From the NCBI GenBank assembly GCA_947627325.1, contig CANQVO010000001.1, forward strand, positions 186,001 through 250,000: a stretch of DNA of 64,000 nucleotides, given 5' to 3'. The position numbers and the translations under genes were made by a program. The stretch is from an uncultured Oscillospiraceae bacterium (GTDB taxonomy: Bacteria > Bacillota > Clostridia > Oscillospirales > Oscillospiraceae). The notes below the pieces were generated by a model. That model was given only the letters and a program-made list of their open reading frames with translations. It had not been told where the DNA came from and ran no database searches. Below, one piece after another: positions 41,196 through 49,261 of this stretch (position 1 is its first letter; every line of letters begins with the position of its first letter).

Positions 41196-43358
41196 TCAGG
41201 CGTTCAGGGCCAGGAAGCGCTGGAGGATGACGGCGGTCTCCGCCCGGGTGGCCTGGCCCTGGGGGGCCAGAGCGCCGGCGTTGCCCTGGATGAGGCCGTT
41301 CGCCGCCGCCCACTGGACGGCGGGCAGGGCCCACGCCCCGATGGCGGAGGCGTCGGCGTAGGCGGAGAGGTCGGTGTGCGCGCTGAGGCGGGCGTCCAGG
41401 CCCTTGGCCTGGGCATAGCGGTAGAGGATGGTCACCAGCTGTTCCCGGGTGAGGGGGTCGTCGGGGCCGAAGTTGCCGCTCTCATACCCGGCGACGATCT
41501 CCCGCTCCCGGGCCCAGCGCACCGCCTCCAGATACCAGCTATCCGCGGCCACGTCGGGGTAGTCGGCGATGCGGATGCGGGCCTGGGGCTCCCCCTCCAT
41601 CCGCCACAGCAGGGTGACCAGCATGGCACGGGAGGCGGGCATATCGGGGCTAAAGTGGGTGTCGTCGGTGCCCTGCATGATCCCCTGGTCGGCCAGGGCC
41701 TCTGCCGCCGCCTGGGCCCAGTGGCCGGCGGGCAGGTCGGCGAAGCGGGCGGTGGGAGCGGCCTCGGGGAGGGCGGGCGCGCCGCCGGCGGTGGTCAGGG
41801 CGATGTCGCTGAAGGTCACGTCCATCTTCCGGGAGGCGAAGAGGCAGAGGTAGAAGTACTGGCTGTCGTTGGCGGTCAGGGGGAAGTCAAAGCCGCCGGA
41901 CTGGGCCTCCTCGTCGCCGATGGCGCAGGTAAAGCCGTCGGAGTTGCTGACGATGCTCACCCGGTAGGACTGGCCCTCCGCCGGGGCGGCGGCCAGGGGA
42001 TCCTTGAGCCCCAGCACGCCGCTGCGGCGGTAGAAGCAGTTGGAGTGGCCGTCGGCAAAGGAGCCCGCCGCCACGTAGTCGCCCAGGATGCTGGAGTCGC
42101 TGATATCCAGGTACATATCATCCCGGGCCATCAGGCCAAAGGCGGACTGCTTGGGGTTGCTGTCGGTGTTCACGCCGTTGAGGGTGACGGTGGCGGAGAA
42201 GGTGAACTGGGTCCCCACCGGCAGGCGCAGATAGTAGAGGGCCAGGCCCTCGGTGGAGGAGGCGATCTTCCCCTTGAGGGCCACCGACACCCGCAGGGCA
42301 TCCCCCTCCTGGGTGAAGTGGAAGTTGCCCTCATCCCCGGCGGTGGGCGTGCCGCCCAGGTCGCCGAAGGCGGTGGGGTAGAAGGTCAACTGGGCGGGGG
42401 CCTCGCCGGGGTCGGCGGCGGCGTTGGGCACGGTGGCCGGTTGGCCCAGCGCGCCGGCGCCGTCCACGGGGCGGGTGTACTCCTTGACCACGTAGTCCGG
42501 GTTGGAGACCAGGTCAGCGGCCTTGGCGGGCTCTCCGGCGGAGAGGTCCACGTGCTTGCCCAGCTCCGTGTCCCCGCCCTGGAGGGCCTTGGCAAGCTGG
42601 TAGGCCACCACCTTGGCACCGTAGATGTTCAGGTGGGTGTTGTCCACCGAGGTCTCGGAGTTGCTGGTCCAGGCGTGGAGGTACAGGGTCTCGGCGGGGG
42701 TCAGGGCCTCATAGAGTTCCCGGGTCAGGGCAGTCAGGTCCACCACGGCGCAGTTCTTCGCCGCACCCAAGGCCCGGATGGCGGCGGGGTAGTCGCCCCC
42801 GGGGAAGTCGCCGCTGTCGGTGGTGATGTGGAGCTGGCTGTCGGTGAAGGCGTCCTCCGTCCGCCGGACGATGGGGGTGCAGAGGATGACCTCCACCCCC
42901 TTGGCCTGGGCGGGCTCTATGTAGTTGGCCCACAGGCACTGGGCGAAGGAGCCCTCGCTCTGCCAGTCCCCGTTGGCGTCGGTGTACCGCTCCGCGTCCG
43001 CCTTCTCGTCGTTGTGGCCGAAGCCGATGATCAGCGCGTCACCGGCGGCCATGCCGTCCATCAGGGTCTGGTAGTTCTCCTCGGCCAGAAAGCTCTTGGA
43101 GCTCCGGCCGGACATGGCCAGGTTCGCCACCTGGTAGCTGCCGTCCAGATAGCCGCCCACCTGGGTGCCGTAGCCGTAGCGGGGGTAGTAGTAGAAGGCG
43201 TCGGCGTCGCCGAAGTCGCACACGGTGGAGTCGCCCACGATCCACAGGGTGTGTTCCCCCTCCCCCGCCGCCAGGGCGGGGACGCCCAGGGGGGCCAGCC
43301 CCAGCAGAAGCGCCGTCACGCACAGGGTGGAGAGGAGTTTCCGGGTTCCTTTTTTCAT
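41196..43358 (-). CDS. Secreted SGNH esterase with three C-terminal SLH domains
   Basis: 720 residues with AAGGAGGTATATGAC before the ATG. Signal peptide to ~30 (ending VPALAAGE). A rhamnogalacturonan-acetylesterase-like SGNH domain ~35-260: block I IVGDSTVCDFG (Ser at ~43), block II LAMSGRSSKSF, block III GFGHNDEK, and DNTHLNIYGA with the Asp-x-x-His end. A beta-rich module with NGVNTDSNPKQSAFGLMARDDMYLD (~310-525) follows. SLH repeats start at ~540 (FADLPAGHWAQAA, IADYPDVAADSWY, YADASAIGAWALP). It probably deacetylates plant or mucin glycans at the cell surface. Confidence 0.9.
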   Translation of the reverse strand: MKKGTRKLLSTLCVTALLLGLAPLGVPALAAGEGEHTLWIVGDSTVCDFGDADAFYYYPRYGYGTQVGGYLDGSYQVANLAMSGRSSKSFLAEENYQTLMDGMAAGDALIIGFGHNDEKADAERYTDANGDWQSEGSFAQCLWANYIEPAQAKGVEVILCTPIVRRTEDAFTDSQLHITTDSGDFPGGDYPAAIRALGAAKNCAVVDLTALTRELYEALTPAETLYLHAWTSNSETSVDNTHLNIYGAKVVAYQLAKALQGGDTELGKHVDLSAGEPAKAADLVSNPDYVVKEYTRPVDGAGALGQPATVPNAAADPGEAPAQLTFYPTAFGDLGGTPTAGDEGNFHFTQEGDALRVSVALKGKIASSTEGLALYYLRLPVGTQFTFSATVTLNGVNTDSNPKQSAFGLMARDDMYLDISDSSILGDYVAAGSFADGHSNCFYRRSGVLGLKDPLAAAPAEGQSYRVSIVSNSDGFTCAIGDEEAQSGGFDFPLTANDSQYFYLCLFASRKMDVTFSDIALTTAGGAPALPEAAPTARFADLPAGHWAQAAAEALADQGIMQGTDDTHFSPDMPASRAMLVTLLWRMEGEPQARIRIADYPDVAADSWYLEAVRWAREREIVAGYESGNFGPDDPLTREQLVTILYRYAQAKGLDARLSAHTDLSAYADASAIGAWALPAVQWAAANGLIQGNAGALAPQGQATRAETAVILQRFLALNA

Positions 43359-43408
43359 GTCATATACCTCCTTGTTTGATGGGGTCCATCGCCGGAGAAG
43401 TTACCCCT

Positions 43409-43437
43409 ATTATAACGCCCGGGGCGGCGTTTTTCAA
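43409..43437 (-). promoter_or_regulatory. Promoter of the SGNH-SLH gene
   Basis: TTGAAA (43437-43432), a 17-base spacer and TATAAT (43414-43409), 51 bases before the ATG. Confidence 0.75.
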
Positions 43438-43452
43438 CCAGATAATATGCCG

Positions 43453-44238
43453 TCAGGCCGCCGGGGAATCGGCGGCCTCCTCCGTCCGCCGGCTCTCCCC
43501 GGTGGCGTAGTCGATGGTCACGCCGGGCTGGGCGTTGTAGACGTAGACGCAAAAGCGTACCCCGTCTCCCTCGTCCTCCACCGAAAGCGCCTCCAGCAAC
43601 ACCCCCCGGGCCACCAGCTCCTCCCCTTCAAAGGCGGGGGTGGCCCGGTAGAGGACGTGGTTGCCCGTCTCCCGCACATAGTCCGCCACCTGGTCCTCCC
43701 AGGGCAGCATCCCCCGGGTGTTGCAGAAGCGGGTGCCGGTGATGAGGTTTTTCTCGTTGGCGTTCTCCCCGGTCAACTGGTAGCCGATGAGGTGACAGCG
43801 GTTGTAGAGGTACTTGCCCTCCACCAGGTCGTCATAGCGGACGGTGTGCCAGCCCGAGGGGCGGATCATGCCGATCTCCTCCCGGGGCTGGGTGGGCATC
43901 AGATCCCGGCCCACGCAGGCATAGGCGGGGCCGCACCGGCCCAGGGCGTCCAGGTCGCTGTACCGCTCAAAGCTCTGATCGGTCCGCTCCTCCTCGGTGA
44001 AATAGGGCGCGCCGCCGTTGATCTCCACCCAGGGCTCCCCCTGAAAGGCCGGGATGGCCGCCAGGTCGAAGGGGATCGCCGGGGCGGCGGGCTGGGCGGA
44101 GGGCTGGGCGGTGGGCTGGGGGGCCAGCAGGGCGGTAAGCTGGGCGAACTCCTTGGGGTACAGCACGGCGCAGAGGGCGATCAGGGCGGCCACGACCCCC
44201 GCCAGCAGGCCCAAAAGCCGCTTCCGCCAGCCCTCCAT
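43453..44238 (-). CDS. Membrane-anchored DNA/RNA non-specific endonuclease
   Basis: 261 residues. N-terminal anchor (~9-27), a Pro/Gln/Ala linker, then a beta-beta-alpha-metal nuclease: YNRCHLIGYQLTGENANEKNL (145-165) with catalytic His149 and metal ligand Asn163, as in streptococcal EndA/Spd-type DNases (usual DRGH is here NRCH). NLITGTRFCNTRGML follows as in the family. It would degrade DNA outside the membrane, for nutrition or competence. Its 3' end is close to the promoter of the SGNH-SLH gene. Confidence 0.88.
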   Translation of the reverse strand: MEGWRKRLLGLLAGVVAALIALCAVLYPKEFAQLTALLAPQPTAQPSAQPAAPAIPFDLAAIPAFQGEPWVEINGGAPYFTEEERTDQSFERYSDLDALGRCGPAYACVGRDLMPTQPREEIGMIRPSGWHTVRYDDLVEGKYLYNRCHLIGYQLTGENANEKNLITGTRFCNTRGMLPWEDQVADYVRETGNHVLYRATPAFEGEELVARGVLLEALSVEDEGDGVRFCVYVYNAQPGVTIDYATGESRRTEEAADSPAA

Positions 44239-44285
44239 GCCCGTCCCCCCTCTCTCCTTCCGCCGCCGCGGCGTTCTTTTGGAAC

Positions 44286-44294
44286 ATTATACCA
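44286..44294 (-). promoter_or_regulatory. Extended -10 promoter of the nuclease gene
   Basis: TGGTATAAT on the minus strand (44294-44286), a TG-extended consensus -10, about 48 bases before the start. The -35 (TTTTCC) is weak. Confidence 0.6.
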
Positions 44295-44383
44295 TAGCCG
44301 TGCCCACAGGAAAACCCCACTTTCCCCCAAATCGTCCTCTTTCTATTTTTTACAAAAAAGGGGTGTTCAAACGGGGGCGAGTA

Positions 44384-44392
44384 TGCTATAAT
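44384..44392 (+). promoter_or_regulatory. Extended -10 promoter of the oxidoreductase gene
   Basis: TGCTATAAT, a TG-extended consensus -10, 45 bases before the GTG start; -35 candidate TGTTCA (44364-44369) with a 17-base spacer. Confidence 0.65.
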
Positions 44393-44437
44393 ACACAAAG
44401 ACTTTCCCATCGCCACATATGAAAGGAGTCCTCGCCC

Positions 44438-45658
44438 GTGAGCCTGCATATTGAAAACGAAGCCGCCCGTTGTCTGGGCTGTAAGGTGCCTATGTGCCAA
44501 AAGGGCTGTCCCGTCAGCACCCCCATCCCCCAGGTCATCGGCCTTTTTAAGGAGAACAAGGTCATGGAGGCGGGCAAGGTCCTCTTTGAGAACAACCCCC
44601 TGAGCTTTATGTGCGCCACCGTCTGCGACCACGGCTCCCAGTGCTACGGCCACTGCGTCCTGGGCAAGAAGGGCATCCCGGTACAGTTCTTCGAGATCGA
44701 AAAATTCGTCTCCGACACCTATCTGGCCCGGATGAAGTACGAGCGCGCGCCCTCCAACGGCAAGAGCGTGGCCGTCATCGGCTGCGGCCCCGCCGGGATG
44801 ACGGCGGCCATCGTCCTGGCCAAGAACGGCTACGACGTGACCATCTTTGAGAGCAAGGACATGATCGGCGGCATGACCCAGTACGGCATCCCCGAGTTCC
44901 GCCTGGGCCACCCGGTCTTCGTCCGCTACAAAAAGCTATTGCTCAGCCTGGGCATCAAGGTCCGGCCCAACACCACCATCGGCGGCGCGCTGAAGATCGA
45001 GGACCTGTTCCGGGACGGCTACGCCTCCATCTTCGTGGGCACCGGCGCCTGGCGGCCCCGCACCCTGAACATCCAGGGCGAGAGCCTGGCCCACGTTCAC
45101 TACGGCATCTCCTACCTGGAGAACCCCTCCCACCACGACCTGGGCACCGACGTGGTCATCATCGGCATGGGCAACGTGGCCATGGACGTGGCCCGCACCG
45201 CCTTCCGGGGCGGCGCGCAGAACGTCACCTTGGTGTCCAACAGCCTCCACGCCACCGCCAGCGAGCACGAGATGGACTACACCCGCCTGGACGGGGCGGA
45301 GTTCGTCTACGGCAAGTCGGTCACCCGCATCACCGAGAAGGGCCCCATGTTCCGCACCGTCCTCTTTGACGACGATGGCAACGTCACCGGCTTTGCCGAC
45401 GACGAGGCGCTCATGCCCGCCACCGCGGTGGTCATCGCCGTGAGCCAGATGCCCAAGGACAAGCTGATCCAGTCCACCTATCACCTGGAGGGCAACGACC
45501 GGGGCCTGCTGGTGGTGGACGAGAACTCCATGACCACCCGGGAGGGCGTCTTCGCCGCCGGGGACGTGGTCACCGGGCCCAAGACGGTGGTCCACGCCGT
45601 GGCCGGCGCCAAAAAGGCCGCCGAGGCCATGATGCGCTACATGGAGCAGAACGGCTGA
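44438..45658 (+). CDS. GltD-like FAD/NAD(P) oxidoreductase
   Basis: 406 residues from a GTG with AAAGGAGTC in front. N-terminal Fe-S-type cysteines CLGCKVPMCQKGCP (12-25) and CATVCDHGSQCYGHC resemble the dihydropyrimidine-dehydrogenase/glutamate-synthase small-subunit domain. FAD loop VAVIGCGPAGMTAA is near 109-122, the NAD(P) loop VVIIGMGNVAMDVA is in the middle and GVFAAGDVVTGPKTVVHA binds FAD near the end. It is shorter than GltD (~480) and has no large subunit nearby, so it may be a stand-alone electron-transfer partner or a formate/pyrimidine-type accessory. Exact reaction uncertain. Confidence 0.85.
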   Translation: MSLHIENEAARCLGCKVPMCQKGCPVSTPIPQVIGLFKENKVMEAGKVLFENNPLSFMCATVCDHGSQCYGHCVLGKKGIPVQFFEIEKFVSDTYLARMKYERAPSNGKSVAVIGCGPAGMTAAIVLAKNGYDVTIFESKDMIGGMTQYGIPEFRLGHPVFVRYKKLLLSLGIKVRPNTTIGGALKIEDLFRDGYASIFVGTGAWRPRTLNIQGESLAHVHYGISYLENPSHHDLGTDVVIIGMGNVAMDVARTAFRGGAQNVTLVSNSLHATASEHEMDYTRLDGAEFVYGKSVTRITEKGPMFRTVLFDDDGNVTGFADDEALMPATAVVIAVSQMPKDKLIQSTYHLEGNDRGLLVVDENSMTTREGVFAAGDVVTGPKTVVHAVAGAKKAAEAMMRYMEQNG

Positions 45659-45664
45659 TCGCCC

Positions 45665-45728
45665 CCGGCGCGGGGCAAAGCCGGCGCGGGGCAAGGCCGG
45701 CGCAGGGCAAGGCCGGCGCAGGCGAAAG
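45665..45728. repeat. Four tandem 16-bp repeats
   Basis: Units at 45665, 45681, 45697 and 45713 follow CCGGCGC(G/A)GGGCAA(A/G)G; the last is degenerate. Located right after the oxidoreductase stop. No spacers, so not a CRISPR. Confidence 0.85.
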
Positions 45729-45756
45729 GCGCGCGGCACATACGACATTTGCGAGC

Positions 45757-45825
45757 AAAATCAGGGCGGGGCACGCTATGTGCCCTGCCCTGTTGTTTAT
45801 CTGGCTATTTCCCGGGGAAGTTCAG
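45757..45825. repeat. Paired intergenic element, copy A (with terminator)
   Basis: CAGGGCGGGGCAC-GCTAT-GTGCCCTGCCCTG hairpin (45762-45792) followed by TGTTGTTT, then CTATTTCCCGGGGAA and TTCAG. Terminates the oxidoreductase gene. Same order and similar sequence as 48551-48617, on the other side of the sigma-factor block. Confidence 0.75.
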
Positions 45826-45828
45826 TTT

Positions 45829-46060
45829 CTTTCCGGGGGTCAAAGTTTGTCCTCTCGACGAGGGGTTGCTCCTTTTTGTCCGTAAGGCAAAGTTTGTCCT
45901 CTCAACAGAGGGTTGGTGATTGCCCACACTGGGCAAAGGTCGCGCCTGCCCGGCGCGGGGGCCAAACCCATTTTCTTTTTCTTTGCGAAGAAAAAGAAAA
46001 CGGTTTTGGATGCCAAAAGAAAAAGAAGGGGCTATGATTGTTGCCCCTTCTTCTTCCACT
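45829..46060. repeat. Repeat- and hairpin-rich non-coding stretch
   Basis: Two ~28-bp direct repeats starting CAAAGTTTGTCCTCTC (45841 and 45888, 47 bases apart) are followed by a perfect AT-rich hairpin TTTTCTTTTTCTT-TGCG-AAGAAAAAGAAAA (45971-46000), then AGAAGGGGC/GCCCCTTCT (46024-46051). No coding sequence with a ribosome site is seen between 45659 and 46230. It may be a small mobile or regulatory-RNA element, or debris of one; nothing specific is recognised. Confidence 0.6.
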
Positions 46061-46230
46061 CGGCGGCCCGGATTGACAGGATTGGTAGTGGAAGATGCCG
46101 CCACTGGGCGGCACAATGCCGTCCCGGGAATAGAGTAGTTCTTCTATTGCTCACGCCGCGGCCGCCTCTGGGGCAAAGGACTGTGAGGTGGCTTGAACGA
46201 GGCCGGGGGCGGTGTTCCTCTCCGTTGGTG

Positions 46231-46818
46231 TTACTTTTGGTTTTTTATGAAGGAGAGCAGGGCGTTGCTGAATTGGGTCAGTTCATTCTGCGCCAAAATG
46301 TCCGTGGCGGTATCGGAAAAGCAGGTCAGGGTATAGTGGATACCCGCGTAGCAGAAGGAATGGGTCGCAAGGAAGATGGGGGGCAGATCCGGGTCATACC
46401 CCGAGAGATATTTTGTGCTGTTCAGAAGGTTGGGGGTATAGTCAAAGCTGGCCAGCCAGGTCTCTTTTGTCGGCATGGGGAGGTCGCTGTAAGAGACGTT
46501 GAGCAGGATCACCACATTTTTCTCCGTACTTTTATACACGAAAACCTTGGTGCGAAGGTCAAAGGTATCATCCTCCGCTTGCTGGGGGAGCGCCATCGTC
46601 AGATCCATGTTGTTTTTGCTCAAGATCTCCTGATAGCCGCTTGCCGAGAATCCATCCCCGATCGCCCCGCTCAGCGACAGGAAATCCTCTTCGCTGACGT
46701 TCCCGGCCCCGCCGGGGCTCCGGGCCAGCAGAATGAAATTGAAAAGCAGCGATACAAGAAACAGCGCGGCCAATATCCATGTGAACCATTTGCTCCTGAG
46801 CGGCAACTTCATATCCAT
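46231..46818 (-). CDS. Membrane-anchored protein of unknown function
   Basis: 195 residues. N-terminal membrane helix (~12-31, WFTWILAALFLVSLLFNFIL), then an outward-facing ~165-residue domain with alternating beta strands (VFVYKSTEKNVVILLNVSY) and no catalytic pattern I recognise. It lies 282 bases from and divergent to the ECF sigma gene. Base composition is lower in GC than most of the window, as in the neighbouring sigma block. Possibly an envelope-stress output, but nothing proves it. Confidence 0.6.
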   Translation of the reverse strand: MDMKLPLRSKWFTWILAALFLVSLLFNFILLARSPGGAGNVSEEDFLSLSGAIGDGFSASGYQEILSKNNMDLTMALPQQAEDDTFDLRTKVFVYKSTEKNVVILLNVSYSDLPMPTKETWLASFDYTPNLLNSTKYLSGYDPDLPPIFLATHSFCYAGIHYTLTCFSDTATDILAQNELTQFSNALLSFIKNQK

Positions 46819-47050
46819 GTTTTTTCTCCCTCTCTGTCATGTAATTCGGGCTTTGCTGGCGCCCCCTGTTTGTTGGACGCGATGTTACCTCTCCCTCCTC
46901 CAAAAATAGATATGTTATGACCGCCCTGTTTTGTTGCGTCCTTTTCCAAATTTTTTAGACCCCGGGCAAAACAAGCGCGGCCGGAGGCTGTTCCGCCCTG
47001 CCGCGTTGATGATCGGTTCGGCTTTTTCTTCCATTTTGGATAAAAGATGA

Positions 47051-47056
47051 TATAAT
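47051..47056 (+). promoter_or_regulatory. -10 box upstream of the ECF sigma gene
   Basis: A consensus TATAAT 44 bases before the ATG; TTCCAT (47029-47034) at a 16-base spacing may be a poor -35. No clear ECF-type AAC motif is seen here, so autoregulation cannot be read from the sequence. Confidence 0.45.
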
Positions 47057-47100
47057 ATCCGCATATACGTCAACGCAGTCGCGGTATGGGAGGTGAACAC

Positions 47101-47586
47101 ATGGCACAGGCTTGGAACGACTGGATCGGCTCTATCTATCAGGCGGCCTATGGGCGTATGTGCCGTGTGGCCTACCGCCTGACAGGCAATTTTGAGACCG
47201 CGCGGGAGCTGGTCCAGGACGCCTTCCTGCTGACGCTTTTTCACAAGGAGGAGCTTTTGGCCCACCCGAAGCCGGAGGCATGGCTCATGCTCACCTTGGT
47301 CAACTTATGCAAAAATGAAAATCGGCGGCTGTCAACTCAGGAGATTTCTATGGAAGTTCTATTTAATGTTCCTGCACTAAAAGACGATCATGACATTGAA
47401 GAGTGGCTCCCCGCGAAATTGTCCGAGAGGGAGCGAACGGTCCTGATCTGGTACTTTCAGGACCGCCTGGACTATCGGGAGATTGCGGATCGCTTGGGCA
47501 TCTCGGAAAGCGGGAGCAGAAGCTGTGTGTTTCGGGCCGTCGCGAAATGCAGAAAGCTGCTCGGCCCGGAAGATCTCTCCCCGTGA
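47101..47586 (+). CDS. ECF-type RNA polymerase sigma factor
   Basis: 161 residues from the ATG at 47101 (GGGAGGTGAACAC in front). Region 2 is AYGRMCRVAYRLTGNFETARELVQDAFLLTLFHKEELL (residues ~15-52). Region 4 is LPAKLSERERTVLIWYFQDRLDYREIADRLGISESGSRSCVFRAVAKCRKLL, with a helix-turn-helix in its second half. It directs RNA polymerase to a small envelope-stress-like regulon. The anti-sigma gene follows after 61 bases. Confidence 0.9.
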   Translation: MAQAWNDWIGSIYQAAYGRMCRVAYRLTGNFETARELVQDAFLLTLFHKEELLAHPKPEAWLMLTLVNLCKNENRRLSTQEISMEVLFNVPALKDDHDIEEWLPAKLSERERTVLIWYFQDRLDYREIADRLGISESGSRSCVFRAVAKCRKLLGPEDLSP

Positions 47587-47647
47587 CCCGCGGCAAAGCA
47601 GATCCTTCCAGGCATAAACGAAGGGCAGAAAGGAGGCGGGAGATCAT

Positions 47648-48508
47648 ATGAAACGGCCATCTTCACAAAAAGAGCCCGGCGGGGATGGGCTGTCAGCGGA
47701 GCGGTTTGAGGCCATGTCTCCGATCGAATTGGCCCATGATTTGGAGCGGATGCTGGATACCATGACGGAGGAAAGCTACGATCCGGACGCCATCGACGCC
47801 TGTCTGGACGCGCTGGACCGCAAGGCTCCTATGCCGGAGGCGCCCAACGCGCGGGAGGCGTTTCAGGCGTTTCAGGAAAAGCTCCAGTCCGCTTCGCCTG
47901 ACCCTGACCCGAAAGCGGCCCCTGTCAACACCGCCAAGCGCCGCCCCTATCAGCGGGCGATTGTCGCCATCGCCGCCGCCATCGTCCTCGTCTTTACGAT
48001 CATGCTGGGAGCGCAGGCCGCGGGGTTCGATGTGTTTGGCAATCTGGCCCGCTGGACGGACGAGGTGTTTTTCTTCATCCCATCTCACAGGGAAAACCCG
48101 CATACCTCGGAATTTTCCGCTGTGTTTCAGGAGGCCCTTGAGGAGCAGGAACTGCCGAAAGAACTTGCGCCCACATGGTTCCCCGATGGATTTACCGCAG
48201 GCGATCCGGAAGTTTGGGATGATGATGTGAGCAAGACTGTGGAGCTTGCATTTGTAAACCCCGAAGGAAAAGGCTTTTTTGTCAGCGTTGACTACTACAA
48301 GGAAGCCGGATCTATTGGAGCGCTTCCCTTTGAAAAGGATGCTGCCGATGTGGAGCCATATACCAGTAATGGTAGGACATTTTATATCATGTCAAATGTA
48401 AATACGAACACGGCCGCATGGGCCGACGAAAATTTGGTGACAACCATACGAGGTAAACTTTCCGTGGAAGAGATCAAGACGATCATCGACTCCATCGGAG
48501 GTTCATGA
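47648..48508 (+). CDS. DUF4367-type anti-sigma factor
   Basis: 286 residues. A cytoplasmic N-terminus (~1-110) with helical sigma-binding-like stretches, one membrane helix (~100-123, AIVAIAAAIVLVFTIMLGAQAAG), then an extracytoplasmic DUF4367-like domain: LPKELAPTWFPDGFTAGDP and the closing AAWADENLVTTIRGKLSVEEIKTIIDSI are its hallmarks. It holds the ECF sigma factor at the membrane until a signal arrives. GGAGG near 47634-47640 precedes the ATG. Confidence 0.88.
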   Translation: MKRPSSQKEPGGDGLSAERFEAMSPIELAHDLERMLDTMTEESYDPDAIDACLDALDRKAPMPEAPNAREAFQAFQEKLQSASPDPDPKAAPVNTAKRRPYQRAIVAIAAAIVLVFTIMLGAQAAGFDVFGNLARWTDEVFFFIPSHRENPHTSEFSAVFQEALEEQELPKELAPTWFPDGFTAGDPEVWDDDVSKTVELAFVNPEGKGFFVSVDYYKEAGSIGALPFEKDAADVEPYTSNGRTFYIMSNVNTNTAAWADENLVTTIRGKLSVEEIKTIIDSIGGS

Positions 48509-48550
48509 ACGTCGTTCCCTCCGCGCCTCACCTCCATGAACGATCCACCC

Positions 48551-48617
48551 AACAACAAGGCGGGGCGCACTATGCACCCCGCCCTGATTTTGATCCGCCT
48601 ATTTCCCGGGGAATCTC
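48551..48617. repeat. Paired intergenic element, copy B (with terminator)
   Basis: GGCGGGGCGC-ACTAT-GCACCCCGCC hairpin (48559-48583) and CTGATTTT, then CCTATTTCCCGGGGAA and TCTCAG, in the same order as copy A at 45757-45825. Terminates the sigma/anti-sigma operon and can do so for the convergent gene. Confidence 0.75.
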
Positions 48618-48639
48618 AGCCGCTTTTCGGGGCCCACGT

Positions 48640-49041
48640 CTACCCCGGCCCCCACGTCAGGGGCAAGCTCCCCCCGGGGCCGTGGGTGTGGACTACGGCT
48701 CCGCCGGGATACCAGTCCACCCCCGTGATGGCGGCGTCCGCCAGCGCGTGGGTCCGCTCCAAAAGCCGCTCCTCCCCCTCCGGCGAGATCAGAACAAAAT
48801 CCCACCCCGACGCGCCGCGGGGCTCATCTTCTCTCCACCGGCGGACCTCCAGCGTCAGCTCGGCGTCCGGGGCCTGGTAGGCGGTGGTTTTCGTGTAGAC
48901 CCGCGTCTCTTCCTGGCCCCGGATGACCCACAGCGCCAGGCCCAGGAGCAGGCCGCCCGCCAGCAGTATCATCAAAATGGCGCAGACAGCGCGCGTGTGG
49001 AGGATAGATCTTTCAAACCTTCCGTTCCCCGTCCCGTCCAT
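48640..49041 (-). CDS. Small membrane-anchored hypothetical protein
   Basis: 133 residues from the ATG at 49041 (GGGGGAGTTGG in front); a longer frame begins at 49149 but adds a sequence without pattern. Short cytoplasmic start, one membrane helix (~18-38, AVCAILMILLAGGLLLGLALWVI), then a beta-rich outer part with VYTKTTAYQAPDAELTLEVRRW and ending HTHGPGGSLPLTWGPG. No family recognised. Confidence 0.6.
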   Translation of the reverse strand: MDGTGNGRFERSILHTRAVCAILMILLAGGLLLGLALWVIRGQEETRVYTKTTAYQAPDAELTLEVRRWREDEPRGASGWDFVLISPEGEERLLERTHALADAAITGVDWYPGGAVVHTHGPGGSLPLTWGPG

Positions 49042-49227
49042 CCAACTCCCCCTATCCGCCGCTGATATCATCTCAGCGACATCATAACAAATTTTACAAA
49101 GCATTTCAAGCGCCGAAGAAGGCCGCGCCAAATTACTTTGGTTCCGCATCTATAATATACATATAACGACTTTCGGCAAGAAAACGCAACACCCAGATCA
49201 CGACAAAAAATGCGCCCTTTCGGGCAC

Positions 49228-49257
49228 AAAAAAGCGCCCCGGGTGGGCCCGGGGCGC
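49228..49257 (-). terminator. Terminator of the GH43/add operon
   Basis: On the minus strand, GCGCCCCGGG, a short loop and CCCGGGGCGC, followed by TTTTTTG. It ends the 49262-63192 minus-strand run. Confidence 0.9.
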
Positions 49258-49261
49258 GGGG

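Noticed and set aside
44438-45658. Glutamate synthase small subunit (gltD)
   Set aside because: The protein is about 70 residues shorter than GltD and no large-subunit gene is nearby, so only GltD-like is claimed.
45665-45728. Possible CRISPR array
   Set aside because: The 16-bp units are contiguous with no spacers and no cas genes are near.
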